A stretch of 28,370 nt of DNA from an uncultured Chryseobacterium sp. (GCF_936933875.1 NZ_CAKZIK010000016.1:1-28370); one strand, 5' to 3'. Counted from the stretch's first letter, positions 1 to 7,800 are shown. The notes: generated from the sequence alone by a model not told the origin. Translations and numbers: made by a program.

Positions 1-457
1 AACCTGCAATCTGTATTGTTGGACCTTCGCGACCAATTGCACCACCACCAATCACCATTACAATACTTGAAATTACTTTGATGACGAGAATTTTGTAACT
101 CAGCAAATATTTCAGTTTGAATCTGTCGCGAGGGGTTGCCAAATCTACCGCAGCCATCACTTGTGGAATTCCGCTTCCTTTTGCATAAGGAGCGAATTTT
201 TTTACCAGCCACCACGATAATACGAAACCAATAGGAGCAATGATGAAAATCGCCCAACTGTTCCATTTCAGGATAATTTGAAGCAGTTCTTCGCCCCATT
301 GGAAAAGTTTGGCGTACATCACCGCTGCAATACCTGTAAAGAAAGAGGCAATCCAAAAAGGAATTGCCTGAAGCATGTTATGCTTCAGATGTTCATTCTG
401 AATATTATCGAATATTCTTTTGGCTTTTCGGCGAAGAAGACGGAAGATTTTGTGCAT
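1..457 (-). CDS. ClC-family chloride channel/transporter, N-terminal part (cut by window edge)
   Basis: This is the first ~152 residues of an integral membrane chloride channel or H+/Cl- exchanger; the rest lies beyond base 1. After a basic N-terminus (MHKIFRLLRRKAKR), hydrophobic helices follow at about residues 31-48 and 67-85. Two ClC signatures are visible: GSGIPQV at about 95 (anion-binding loop) and GREGP at about 143, which carries the residue corresponding to the gating glutamate. The ATG at 455-457 shares one base with the TAA of the upstream acetyltransferase gene, so the two are probably translationally coupled in one transcript. The selectivity loops and any CBS domains are not in view, so channel and exchanger cannot be told apart. 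Confidence 0.93.
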   Translation of the reverse strand, partial: MHKIFRLLRRKAKRIFDNIQNEHLKHNMLQAIPFWIASFFTGIAAVMYAKLFQWGEELLQIILKWNSWAIFIIAPIGFVLSWWLVKKFAPYAKGSGIPQVMAAVDLATPRDRFKLKYLLSYKILVIKVISSIVMVIGGGAIGREGPTIQIAG

Positions 458-933
458 TAGTTATTGGATAAATCTTCAATTTCTTGTTCAGTTAAACGGA
501 AAACAGTCCATTCGTCCATTGGTTTTGCACCGAGTGATTTATAAAATTCGATTGAAGGCATGTTCCAGTCGAGGACGCTCCATTCCATTCTGCCGCAATC
601 TTTTTCTTTGGCGATTTTTGCAAGCTCCACAAGCAACGCTTTTCCGTAGCCTTTTCCACGGCAATCTGGCTCAACGAATACATCTTCCAAATACAGTCCG
701 GGTTTTCCTAAAAAGGTAGAAAAATTGAAAAAGTACAAAGCAAATCCAACCGGATTTCCATCTTCTTCGGCGATAAGAACTTCGGCATATTTCTTTTCGA
801 AAATCTGTTCGCGGAGTTCCTCGGGAGAAGTTACGACATCATTTTCGAGTTTTTCGTAAACGGCAAGTTTATAAATAAGATTGAAAATAGTCTGTGAGTC
901 GGATGGTTGTGCAGTACGGATGTGGAAAGTCAT
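457..933 (-). CDS. GNAT N-acetyltransferase, SSAT/thialysine acetyltransferase-like
   Basis: A 158-residue single-domain GNAT enzyme that transfers acetyl from acetyl-CoA to an amine. The acetyl-CoA pyrophosphate loop is RGKGYG at residues 92-97, preceded by the typical strand LEDVFVEPD, and the late motif NMPSIEFYKSLGA matches the C-terminal half of the family. The pattern (IR.A...D, YLEDVFV, W N.PSI.FY..LGA) resembles eukaryotic-type spermidine/spermine or thialysine N-acetyltransferases (SAT1/SAT2), and the length agrees. The substrate is therefore probably a polyamine or a small amine, but this rests on family resemblance. The stop overlaps the start of the ClC gene, and a 20-bp gap separates it from the upstream membrane protein. 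Confidence 0.9.
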   Translation of the reverse strand: MTFHIRTAQPSDSQTIFNLIYKLAVYEKLENDVVTSPEELREQIFEKKYAEVLIAEEDGNPVGFALYFFNFSTFLGKPGLYLEDVFVEPDCRGKGYGKALLVELAKIAKEKDCGRMEWSVLDWNMPSIEFYKSLGAKPMDEWTVFRLTEQEIEDLSNN

Positions 934-953
934 TTTAGTAGATTTTATATTTG

Positions 954-1481
954 TTATTGATAGATTGTAATTTTTTGAAAACCATTCTCTAAAAATCTTT
1001 GTGGATGATGAATATCAAATATAGTCCAGCTTACATCTTCAACAGGAAGATTTTCATTGATTTTTTGGCTAAACTTTTCTATTCCAGGCGAATTATAGTC
1101 ATTAAGTTCGTAATTTTTTGATTTTGTTATGACTTCCAATCCACTTTGCCATTTGTCTAAAACATTGATGTGAATTGAATTAATCTTTTCAATTTCGTCC
1201 CATTTAACAAACTCCATCGATTTTTTTTGTTTGATGTAAAAGCCATCCGAAGTGTAACTGAAAATTCCGTCTTCATTATAGATTTTATCCATCTTCTTTT
1301 CCATTTCTTCATAACTTTTGTCTTTATCGTCTCTATCTGAATAAATTTTAGCTCCTGCAAAACATAAAACCACAAAACAACCCAATATGATTAAATAGGA
1401 GATATTGGTGCTATAAACCGGATAATTAAAATATACCCAAATGATTACAAGACATGCAGAACTAAATAAAATTTTTACCAA
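954..1481 (-). CDS. Hypothetical two-helix membrane protein
   Basis: I do not recognise this 175-residue protein. Two hydrophobic segments (about residues 3-20 and 27-46) anchor an otherwise soluble C-terminal part. That part starts with a charged stretch (SDRDDKDKSYEEMEKKMDK) and is followed by alternating strands including YTSDGFYIKQ and FVKWDEIEKI. The pattern recalls the PH-like/YcxB-type domains found after two membrane helices in many small bacterial proteins, but the match is only by eye. No ATG is available: the frame opens with TTG (1479-1481), about 20 bases after a TAnnTTTG box, so a TTG start is likely. It runs in the same direction as the GNAT and ClC genes and may head that operon. 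Confidence 0.7.
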   Translation of the reverse strand: MVKILFSSACLVIIWVYFNYPVYSTNISYLIILGCFVVLCFAGAKIYSDRDDKDKSYEEMEKKMDKIYNEDGIFSYTSDGFYIKQKKSMEFVKWDEIEKINSIHINVLDKWQSGLEVITKSKNYELNDYNSPGIEKFSQKINENLPVEDVSWTIFDIHHPQRFLENGFQKITIYQ

Positions 1482-1503
1482 TGCTGAAATATTGATTGAC
1501 GTC

Positions 1504-1511
1504 CAAAAATA
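1504..1511 (-). promoter_or_regulatory. Bacteroidota -7 box for the membrane protein-GNAT-ClC unit
   Basis: TATTTTTG on the minus strand fits TAnnTTTG. It lies about 22 bases upstream of the TTG start at 1481. No clear TTTG is found at the usual upstream spacing. Confidence 0.4.
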
Positions 1512-1529
1512 GTGAAATTATCCCGAATT

Positions 1530-1630
1530 CATAGCCCCGATGGAACGGTATGTTTGAGCTCTTTTGTTGCGGCGGCTTCGCCGCCGCAACAAAAAGCGAG
1601 TAGTGACAGCGGGAAATAGCTCCTAAAAAT
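1530..1630. repeat. REP-like palindromic intergenic repeat, copy 1
   Basis: The element is bounded by CATAGCC on the left and AGCTCCTAAA on the right, which also bound the copy at 12891-12976. Its core (about 1562-1595) is a hairpin with a 14-bp perfect stem around GCGGCGG/CCGCCGC and a CTTCG loop, much more GC-rich than its surroundings. The conserved ends with a variable palindromic middle recall an intergenic repeat that I associate with Chryseobacterium-type genomes. That assignment is from memory. Confidence 0.6.
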
Positions 1631-1650
1631 TATTATTACACTAATTTGAA

Positions 1651-1700
1651 CACCCCGTAATTTCGCAAGCGAACAGACACCCCTCTGAAACAGGTGAACC
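1651..1700. repeat. Possible second intergenic repeat (CACCCC ... CACCCCTCT type)
   Basis: CACCCCG at 1651 and CACCCCTCT at 1679 flank a weak TTCGCAAGCGAA inverted segment. This resembles another short repeat of Flavobacteriia with paired CACCCC motifs. The identification is by memory only. Confidence 0.35.
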
Positions 1701-1703
1701 GCA

Positions 1704-1734
1704 CAAAAAAACCTCCGAAAAAAATCGAAGGTTT
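1704..1734 (-). terminator. Rho-independent terminator of the E2 gene
   Basis: Read on the minus strand, a 10-bp stem (AAACCTTCGA/TCGGAGGTTT, one G-U pair) with a T-rich loop is followed by seven Ts, 26 bp after the E2 stop codon. Confidence 0.8.
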
Positions 1735-1759
1735 ATTATTTATTTCTAATGCTCATTAC

Positions 1760-3097
1760 TTATATTTCGGTATTCATATCCCAGTTCTGCAGATAATCGT
1801 GAACGTGTTTAAGGAACATTCCGCCTAAAGAACCGTCCACAACACGGTGGTCGTAGGAATGCGACATGAACATCAACTGACGGATACCAATTAAATCGCC
1901 GTCTTTGGTTTCGATTACGGCAGGTTTTTTAACAATGGCGCCAATTGCCAAAATCGCAACCTGAGGTTGTGGAATAATAGGTGTTCCCATTAAGTTTCCA
2001 AAACTTCCAACGTTGGAAATCGTGTAAGTTGCACCTTGCGTATCTTCCGGTTTCAATTTTTTATTTCTTGCTCTGTAAGCCAAATCGTTAATCGCTTTTG
2101 CCAATCCGGAAAGTGAAAGTTGGTCTGCATTTTTGATGACAGGAACAATAAGGTTTCCATCCGGAAGCGCAGTTGCCATACCTATATTGATGTTTTTCTT
2201 TTTGATGATTTTGTCTCCGTCCACAGAAACGTTAATCAAAGGATAATCCTGAATTGCTTTTACAACTGCCTTCACGAAAATCGGCATGAACGTCAGTTTT
2301 TCGCCTTCACGCTTTTCGAATGCGTCTTTATGTTTTGCTCTCCATTTTACAACGTTCGTTACATCAGATTCGATGAAAGAAGTAACGTGAGGCGAAGTTT
2401 TTTTGGAATTCACCATTGCATCTGCAATCAACTTGCGGACTCTGTCCATCTGAATAATTTCATCTCCTTCTGCAACTGGAACCGACGAAGGAGAAACAGT
2501 TGTTTGCGGTGTAGAAACAGGAGGAGAAGCTTGTGTGGCAGTTGCTGCAACAGGTTGTTGTGGTGCTGAACTTCTGTTCGTAACGAAAGCTAAAATATCT
2601 TCTTTATTAATTCTTCCGTCCATTCCGCTCCCTTTGATGGATTTCAGTTCGGCTTCGGAAATATTTTCCTGTTGTGCGATTGATTTTACCAGCGGTGATA
2701 AATAGAGGTCTCCTGAAAATTCTGCAGCAGGTTGAGAAGTCTGCAAAGGTTTTTCAAGTTCTTTGATGTCGTTTTCTGTTGGCTGAGGAATTTCAGTTTT
2801 TACTGCTTCTGCAGATTTCGGTTCCTGTGGCTGTTCTGCAATGGTTTCACCTTCTCCTGCAACTTCCAGAATTGCGATGGCTTCACCAATTTTTGCCACT
2901 TCGTCTTTTTTCTTTAAAATTTTTACAATTTTACCCGAAACCGGAGTCGGAACATCAGAATCTACTTTATCCGTTGCAATTTCTACAACAGAATCGTCTT
3001 CCTTTACCATGTCTCCTTCATTAAAAAGCCACGTGATTACTGTTGCTTCCATTACACCTTCTCCCATGGATGGAAGTAATAATTTATATTCAGCCAT
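1760..3097 (-). CDS. 2-oxo acid dehydrogenase complex E2 (dihydrolipoyllysine acyltransferase)
   Basis: This 445-residue protein is the core acyltransferase of a pyruvate-, 2-oxoglutarate- or branched-chain-type dehydrogenase complex; it passes the acyl group from E1 to CoA on a swinging lipoyl arm. The lipoyl domain covers residues 1-78, with lipoyl-lysine K44 in EIATDKVDSDVP. A Pro/Ala/Gln-rich linker follows. An E1/E3-binding domain (YLSPLVKSIAQ to GRINKEDILAFV) lies at about 132-172, followed by a second linker and the catalytic domain from about 215. That domain carries the HxxxDG motif HRVVDG (H417, D421). It has a single lipoyl domain. No E1 genes are adjacent, so the substrate is unknown; the N-terminus resembles branched-chain-type E2s of Flavobacteriia. 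LipB, needed for its cofactor, lies just upstream. Confidence 0.95.
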   Translation of the reverse strand: MAEYKLLLPSMGEGVMEATVITWLFNEGDMVKEDDSVVEIATDKVDSDVPTPVSGKIVKILKKKDEVAKIGEAIAILEVAGEGETIAEQPQEPKSAEAVKTEIPQPTENDIKELEKPLQTSQPAAEFSGDLYLSPLVKSIAQQENISEAELKSIKGSGMDGRINKEDILAFVTNRSSAPQQPVAATATQASPPVSTPQTTVSPSSVPVAEGDEIIQMDRVRKLIADAMVNSKKTSPHVTSFIESDVTNVVKWRAKHKDAFEKREGEKLTFMPIFVKAVVKAIQDYPLINVSVDGDKIIKKKNINIGMATALPDGNLIVPVIKNADQLSLSGLAKAINDLAYRARNKKLKPEDTQGATYTISNVGSFGNLMGTPIIPQPQVAILAIGAIVKKPAVIETKDGDLIGIRQLMFMSHSYDHRVVDGSLGGMFLKHVHDYLQNWDMNTEI

Positions 3098-3117
3098 TTT
3101 TACTTGTTGGATTTTTA

Positions 3118-3125
3118 CAAAGATA
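3118..3125 (-). promoter_or_regulatory. -7 promoter box of the E2 gene
   Basis: TATCTTTG on the minus strand fits TAnnTTTG, 20 bases before the E2 ATG. The region 19 bp further upstream has only TTTT in place of TTTG. Confidence 0.5.
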
Positions 3126-3178
3126 AATATTTTATGGAATTAGGAAAATGGAAATTTTTAACAGCCTTTTTTGATTTT

Positions 3179-3211
3179 TTTGCAAATATTGAAAGTCAAT
3201 AATTATATTTG
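3179..3211 (+). promoter_or_regulatory. Bacteroidota promoter for the first ABM gene
   Basis: TTTG at 3179-3182, a 21-bp spacer and TATATTTG at 3204-3211 match the TTTG/TAnnTTTG consensus. The ATG follows 18 bases later. It is divergent from the E2 promoter. Confidence 0.65.
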
Positions 3212-3229
3212 CTTTTCAAATAATAAAAC

Positions 3230-3523
3230 ATGAAAAACTTGCATATTGTAGCGCTTTTCCGCTTTAAGGAAAACTATCTGATGGATGCCATCGAACTTTT
3301 GAAAAAACTGGTAAACGAAACCAGAAAAGAGGAGGGATGTCTGCAATACGATTTGGTAGAAGACCGTGAAAACAAAGGTGTTTTCTTTATTGTAGAACTT
3401 TGGGAAACTGAAGAACACCATTATAAACACAGTGGAACAGAACATCTAATGAATTTCAGAACTCAGTCTGCAACTATGATGGAAGAAACTACAATGGTTT
3501 ACAGAGGATATAAAATTTTTTAA
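3230..3523 (+). CDS. ABM-domain protein, putative quinol monooxygenase (YgiN-like)
   Basis: A 97-residue protein of the antibiotic-biosynthesis-monooxygenase (dimeric ferredoxin-like) fold. The family pattern is clear: an N-terminal strand (HIVALFRFKE), a helix ending in TRKEEGCLQYDLVED, the FFIVELWETEEHHYKHSGTE segment, and a C-terminal strand. Members such as E. coli YgiN act without cofactor on quinols, while many others are uncharacterised, so quinol oxidation is only a family-level guess. The gene is divergent from the E2 gene and convergent with lipB, and forms a one-gene unit with its own promoter and a shared terminator. A second, only distantly similar ABM gene lies at 26444-26737. 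Confidence 0.88.
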   Translation: MKNLHIVALFRFKENYLMDAIELLKKLVNETRKEEGCLQYDLVEDRENKGVFFIVELWETEEHHYKHSGTEHLMNFRTQSATMMEETTMVYRGYKIF

Positions 3524-3529
3524 AATAAT

Positions 3530-3553
3530 AACAACGGAATTAATTCCGCTGTT
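3530..3553. terminator. Bidirectional hairpin between convergent ABM gene and lipB
   Basis: CGGAATTAATTCCG (3535-3548) is a perfect 14-bp palindrome, extended by AACA/TGTT after one mismatch. It sits in the 36 bp between two convergent stop codons and can serve both strands. Confidence 0.65.
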
Positions 3554-3559
3554 TGTGTT

Positions 3560-4282
3560 TTAAATAAATTTTGCCCCGAAAACTTCTTCGAAATGTTTTT
3601 TGATTTTCGATTTGACTTCGGCAACATCTTCTTCAGAAAATTTTCTTTCAAGCTCGCGAGCTAATGAAGTGACTGATTTATCTTTAATTCCACATGGAAT
3701 AATATATTCGAAATATCTTAAATCGGTATTAACATTCAGCGCAAAACCATGCATCGTTACCCATTTTGAAGTTTTTACACCCATTGCACAGATTTTTCTC
3801 GCGTAAGGTTTCCCAACATCTAACCAAACTCCGGTTTCACCTTCACTTCTTTCGCCTTTCAAGTCATATTCTGCAATGGTTCGGATAATGACTTCCTCAA
3901 GATTTCTCATATAAAGATGGATGTCGGATTTAAAATTATCCAAATCCAAAATTGGGTAACCAACAATTTGTCCAAAACCATGATAAGTAATGTCTCCGCC
4001 GCGGTTTGTCTTCACAAAAGTAGCGTCAATTTCTTCTAATTTTTTAGAATTTGCCAACATATTGTGTTCATCGCCGGATTTTCCTAAAGTATAAACATGT
4101 GGATGCTCTACAAACAGAAAGTAATTGGGTGTTTCTTCAAAAACTCCGTCGGTTCTGTCGCGGTTTTTCAGTTTGAGTTCTATGATAGATTTCATTAGAT
4201 TTTCCTGATATTCAAATGCTGGAAGATAATCCATTAAACCAAGTTCACGAAATTCTAAAGTTTTATTTTGTGTAACTGTCAT
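3560..4282 (-). CDS. lipB: Octanoyltransferase LipB
   Basis: LipB moves octanoyl groups from acyl carrier protein onto the lipoyl domains of enzymes such as the E2 encoded next to it; LipA then inserts sulfur. The protein has 240 residues, normal for the family. Visible motifs are PHVYTLGKS (61-69), the signature RGGDITYHGFGQ (94-105), the catalytic lysine K163 in ARKICAMGV, and the catalytic cysteine C197 in IIPCGIKD. The position of the ATG at 4282 relative to a good promoter box supports this start. lipB and the E2 gene face the same way but are separated by an oppositely oriented gene, so they are neighbours rather than one operon. Confidence 0.96.
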   Translation of the reverse strand: MTVTQNKTLEFRELGLMDYLPAFEYQENLMKSIIELKLKNRDRTDGVFEETPNYFLFVEHPHVYTLGKSGDEHNMLANSKKLEEIDATFVKTNRGGDITYHGFGQIVGYPILDLDNFKSDIHLYMRNLEEVIIRTIAEYDLKGERSEGETGVWLDVGKPYARKICAMGVKTSKWVTMHGFALNVNTDLRYFEYIIPCGIKDKSVTSLARELERKFSEEDVAEVKSKIKKHFEEVFGAKFI

Positions 4283-4321
4283 ATTTTAAAAAAAATGGAT
4301 GCTTCGAGAACCTTAACAGGA

Positions 4322-4351
4322 CAAAAATAGTAAATTAAATTTTTATGCAAT
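4322..4351 (-). promoter_or_regulatory. Promoter of lipB
   Basis: On the minus strand, TATTTTTG (4322-4329) is preceded after 18 bp by ATTG (4348-4351), close to the TTTG/TAnnTTTG consensus. It lies 40 bp upstream of the ATG. Confidence 0.5.
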
Positions 4352-4360
4352 GCATCTTAC

Positions 4361-4990
4361 TTACATCCCGTATTTTTCGTAAGCAAAATCTATGAGGTCG
4401 CTGATAACCTCATCTAAAATTTTACGGTCATTTTCGGCTTTTATGTTCAAACCGACAAAAATACTTCCGTTTGAAGTGGAATGAAGATTTAAATAATAGG
4501 TAGAGGAAATAAGAATGGCCAAAACAGCTCGGTATTTTTTATGGTTTTCTTTGAAATAGGGATGCATAGCTGCCTGAAAAATCTCTTCTCCCAATTCTTC
4601 ACGATGCTCAGACAATTTTCTGAGAATTTCATTGTATTCATAAAGTTCCCAAACGATGATTTTCTGAAGCTCTTTGTTTTTAGAAAGCGCTTCGTACATG
4701 TTTTTAATCAACATTTTAGAAAATTGCTTGCCATTGTCCGAAAGATCAGTCTTTACGAAATCCATGCTGCTTCCGTAATCTTCGGAATGCAGATATTCGT
4801 TGATCAGATTTTCGGCGGTGCCAAAATATTCGTAGATCAGTTTTTTATCTACACCTGCAACCTGTGCTATTTTAGTGATTTTCAGTTCATGAAAACCTTT
4901 GGTTTTAATAATTTTTCCAACCGTTTTAATAAGTTTTGCTCTCGTTCTGTCCTTATCTCGTAACGGCCCACTTACAGGCTTTCTGGGCAT
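4361..4990 (-). CDS. TetR/AcrR-family transcriptional regulator
   Basis: A 209-residue regulator. The N-terminal helix-turn-helix spans about residues 15-62, with the recognition part ITKIAQVAGVDKKLIYEYFGTAENLINEYL typical of TetR proteins in which a ligand-binding C-terminal domain controls DNA binding. The first 14 residues (MPRKPVSGPLRDKD) are a basic arm. The C-terminal domain has no recognisable ligand signature. No gene is divergent to it: the 240 bp upstream contain only an orphan promoter and terminator on the other strand, then the end of trpA. Its target is therefore unclear; it may regulate itself or a distant gene. A -7-like TATTTTTT lies upstream. Confidence 0.9.
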   Translation of the reverse strand: MPRKPVSGPLRDKDRTRAKLIKTVGKIIKTKGFHELKITKIAQVAGVDKKLIYEYFGTAENLINEYLHSEDYGSSMDFVKTDLSDNGKQFSKMLIKNMYEALSKNKELQKIIVWELYEYNEILRKLSEHREELGEEIFQAAMHPYFKENHKKYRAVLAILISSTYYLNLHSTSNGSIFVGLNIKAENDRKILDEVISDLIDFAYEKYGM

Positions 4991-5055
4991 GATGATTAGT
5001 TTTTATTAGAGTACTTAAAAAAATAACTTTAAAAAATAGAATAATTTTTCACTTT

Positions 5056-5086
5056 TTTGTGAGTTATTTGTTTTTTTATATATTTG
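5056..5086 (+). promoter_or_regulatory. Consensus Bacteroidota promoter with no gene downstream
   Basis: TTTG at 5056-5059, exactly 19 bp, then TATATTTG at 5079-5086 is a perfect match to TTTG-N19-TAnnTTTG. It points to the plus strand, away from tetR, into a 70-bp segment ending in a strong terminator. Confidence 0.7.
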
Positions 5087-5091
5087 CATAA

Positions 5092-5156
5092 ACACAAATG
5101 AAGAAGTAATGATTTAATTACTAGCAAAGTAACTGCATAATGCAGTTACTTTTTTT
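5092..5156 (+). ncRNA. Candidate small RNA (about 60-65 nt)
   Basis: The transcript expected from the promoter at 5056-5086 would begin near 5091-5093 and end at the T-run of the terminator at 5127-5156. It would contain a small hairpin (GTAAT/ATTAC, 5106-5121) followed by the terminator hairpin. The only reading frame is ATG AAG AAG TAA, a three-codon minimal ORF at 5098-5109. No plus-strand gene follows, since trpA is on the other strand. It could be a real sRNA, or the leftover leader of a gene lost from beside the TetR regulator. No known RNA family was recognised. Confidence 0.45.
5127..5156 (+). terminator. Strong rho-independent terminator
   Basis: AAGTAACTGC (5127-5136) pairs perfectly with GCAGTTACTT (5142-5151) over a five-base loop and is followed by a run of Ts to 5156. 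The T-run is on the plus strand only, so it does not serve trpA. Confidence 0.85.
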
Positions 5157-5230
5157 GTGTAAATGCATTTCTTATGGTAGGTTTTAAACATTCTCATCAG
5201 CATATCACATAAAACCAAATTTAATAAAAA

Positions 5231-6010
<780 letters not shown>

Positions 6011-6040
6011 AAAATTTAGTTTTAAAAGTTTTTAGATTTC

Positions 6041-7246
6041 TTAATCTTCATTCTTCCATCTTCCATCTCCCATCTTTTGCAAATACGTTTCCATATCCTT
6101 ATCACCACGTCCGCTCAAACAAATTACCAGTACCTCTTTTTCTCCAAACTTTTTCTTGTCCAAAACCGCCAAAGCGTGCGCACTTTCCAAAGCAGGAATA
6201 ATTCCCTCCAACTTTGTCAGTTCAAAAGCGGATTTCAACGCTTCATCATCATTAATGCTGAAAAATTCCGCACGATTTTGCTGAAATAAATTCGCATGAA
6301 AAGGTCCGATTCCCGGATAATCCAAACCTGCGGAAATGGAGTGTGGTTCGGTTACTTGTCCGTCTTTATCCTGCATCACCAAACTTTTGCTGCCGTGTAA
6401 AACACCGAGAGTTCCCAAAAAAGTCGTCGCTGCAGATTTACCTGAATCTATTCCAAAACCGCCTGCTTCTGCGGCAATCAACTTCACATTTTCTTCATTC
6501 ACGAAATGGTAAAAAGTTCCTGCCGCATTGCTTCCGCCGCCAACGCAAGCGATGACATAATCAGGGTTTTTTCTGCTGATTTTCTCACTAAGTTGTTCCC
6601 TTATTTCCTTAGAAATCACACTTTGAAACCGCGCAACCAAATCAGGAAAAGGATGCGGACCAACCACGCTTCCAATAATGTAATGAGTAGTCACAGGATT
6701 ATTAATCCAATCTCGAAGTGCTTCATTCACCGCATCTTTCAGCGTTTTTGAACCTGATTTTGCAGGAACAACTTTTGCACCAAGCATTTTCATTCTCGCA
6801 ACATTGGGTGCTTGTCGAGCAATGTCGATTTCTCCCATATAAATAATGCATTCCAAACCAAGAAGAGCGCATGCAGTAGCAGTTGCAACGCCGTGTTGTC
6901 CGGCTCCCGTTTCTGCAATAATGCGATTTTTACCTAATTTTTTAGCAAGCAAAGCCTGACCTAAAGCGTTGTTGATTTTATGTGCTCCCGTGTGATTCAA
7001 ATCTTCTCTTTTCAGATAAATTTGGGCACCATATTTTTGGCTCAAGTTTTTGGCAAAATAAAGTGGTGTTGCGCGACCAACATAGTTTTTCAGCAAATCC
7101 TGAAACTCTTTTTGAAATTCATCGGATTCAATAATTTCTAAATATTTTGATTGCAATTCGGCAACATTTGGATAAAGCATTTCGGGAATAAATGCGCCGC
7201 CAAATTCGCCGTAATATCCGTTTTCGTCGGGGTTTTGATAGTTCAT
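6041..7246 (-). CDS. trpB: Tryptophan synthase beta subunit
   Basis: TrpB is the PLP enzyme that joins indole (from TrpA) with serine to make tryptophan. The protein has 401 residues, normal for TrpB1. PLP binds K90 in NHTGAHKINNALGQ, the catalytic E is in IIAETGAGQHGVA, and the phosphate-binding loop is GGGSNAAG. RGDKDMETYL marks the usual C-terminal end. Residues after it (QKMGDGRWKNED) look added and are encoded by a degenerate 7-bp repeat. The upstream neighbour in the operon is a transposase that separates trpB from trpF by about 600 bp, so trpB and trpA expression depends on read-through of that insertion or on a new promoter. Confidence 0.97.
   Translation of the reverse strand: MNYQNPDENGYYGEFGGAFIPEMLYPNVAELQSKYLEIIESDEFQKEFQDLLKNYVGRATPLYFAKNLSQKYGAQIYLKREDLNHTGAHKINNALGQALLAKKLGKNRIIAETGAGQHGVATATACALLGLECIIYMGEIDIARQAPNVARMKMLGAKVVPAKSGSKTLKDAVNEALRDWINNPVTTHYIIGSVVGPHPFPDLVARFQSVISKEIREQLSEKISRKNPDYVIACVGGGSNAAGTFYHFVNEENVKLIAAEAGGFGIDSGKSAATTFLGTLGVLHGSKSLVMQDKDGQVTEPHSISAGLDYPGIGPFHANLFQQNRAEFFSINDDEALKSAFELTKLEGIIPALESAHALAVLDKKKFGEKEVLVICLSGRGDKDMETYLQKMGDGRWKNED
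6046..6073. repeat. Degenerate 7-bp tandem repeat at the 3' end of trpB
   Basis: Four consecutive heptamers read CTTCATT, CTTCCAT, CTTCCAT, CTCCCAT on the plus strand. They encode most of the last nine residues of TrpB. The sequence differs from the trpA heptamer, but the period is the same. Confidence 0.7.
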
Positions 7247-7260
7247 TTTGTTTTTTTTAT

Positions 7261-7310
7261 GAAGTCGCGAAGCGACGAATTAATAAAGAATAGGATGAAA
7301 TCCTATAAAT
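7261..7310. repeat. Left double-hairpin end of the transposase unit
   Basis: It holds hairpin GTCGC-GAA-GCGAC (7264-7276) and hairpin ATAGGAT-GAA-ATCCTAT (7290-7306). About 42 of 50 positions match the reverse complement of the right end. Confidence 0.8.
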
Positions 7311-7333
7311 CAAATGCGTTATTAATTAATTTT

Positions 7334-7786
7334 TTAATCCCAAAGATATTTTTCATCATATTCCATTTCATGTTTATGAATAATCTCCAAAAATTCCGTT
7401 TTAAAATCCTGTTGTTTATGATGCTCTCTCTGATTTTTTATATAATTTATGGTTGCAAATAAATTTCTTTGACTCACAGAAAAGCCACCATAACCATCTT
7501 GCCAAAAGAAGTTTTCATATTTTTTGCCTTTAGTCTTTATCCATTTCGAAGAATGGGCTTTTACTTCCTGAACCAATTTCATCAAAGCAATTTTTCTTGA
7601 TAGCAGACAAAGAATATGAATATGATTATCTGTGCCTCCAATTTGCAGTGAAGTACTTTCAAAATCTTTGCAGATTGCAGCGATGTAGGCGAACAATTCA
7701 TTTTCAATGCTTTCATCTATAAAATCTTCTCTATGCTTTGTGCTAAAAACAATATGAATATAATTTTTGACTAATGATTGTGGCAT
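7334..7786 (-). CDS. Y1 (HUH) transposase, IS200-like / REP-associated (RAYT) type
   Basis: A complete 150-residue single-domain transposase that would cut and join single-stranded DNA through a 5'-phosphotyrosine. The HUH metal motif is H55-I-H57 in GGTDNHIHILCLL. The WQDGYGGFSVS block (95-105) is typical, and the nucleophile is probably Y115 in ATINYIKNQREHH. The N-terminal strand NYIHIVFSTKHRE is that of the Y1_Tnp domain. No residue is missing, so it may be active. It runs in the operon's direction and so would be expressed from the trp promoter. The single Y1 domain, lack of TnpB, and flanking paired hairpins favour a REP-associated transposase over a classical IS200. Confidence 0.93.
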   Translation of the reverse strand: MPQSLVKNYIHIVFSTKHREDFIDESIENELFAYIAAICKDFESTSLQIGGTDNHIHILCLLSRKIALMKLVQEVKAHSSKWIKTKGKKYENFFWQDGYGGFSVSQRNLFATINYIKNQREHHKQQDFKTEFLEIIHKHEMEYDEKYLWD

Positions 7787-7800
7787 TTTTTTATTTTTTT

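Noticed and set aside
2120..2569. Long plus-strand reading frame opposite the E2 gene
   Set aside because: Cys/Arg/Asn-rich translation with no family pattern; it is the antisense shadow of the well-supported E2 gene.
5127..5156. Hairpin as terminator of the trp operon
   Set aside because: The T-run is on the plus strand. Read from trpA on the minus strand, the hairpin is followed by mixed sequence.
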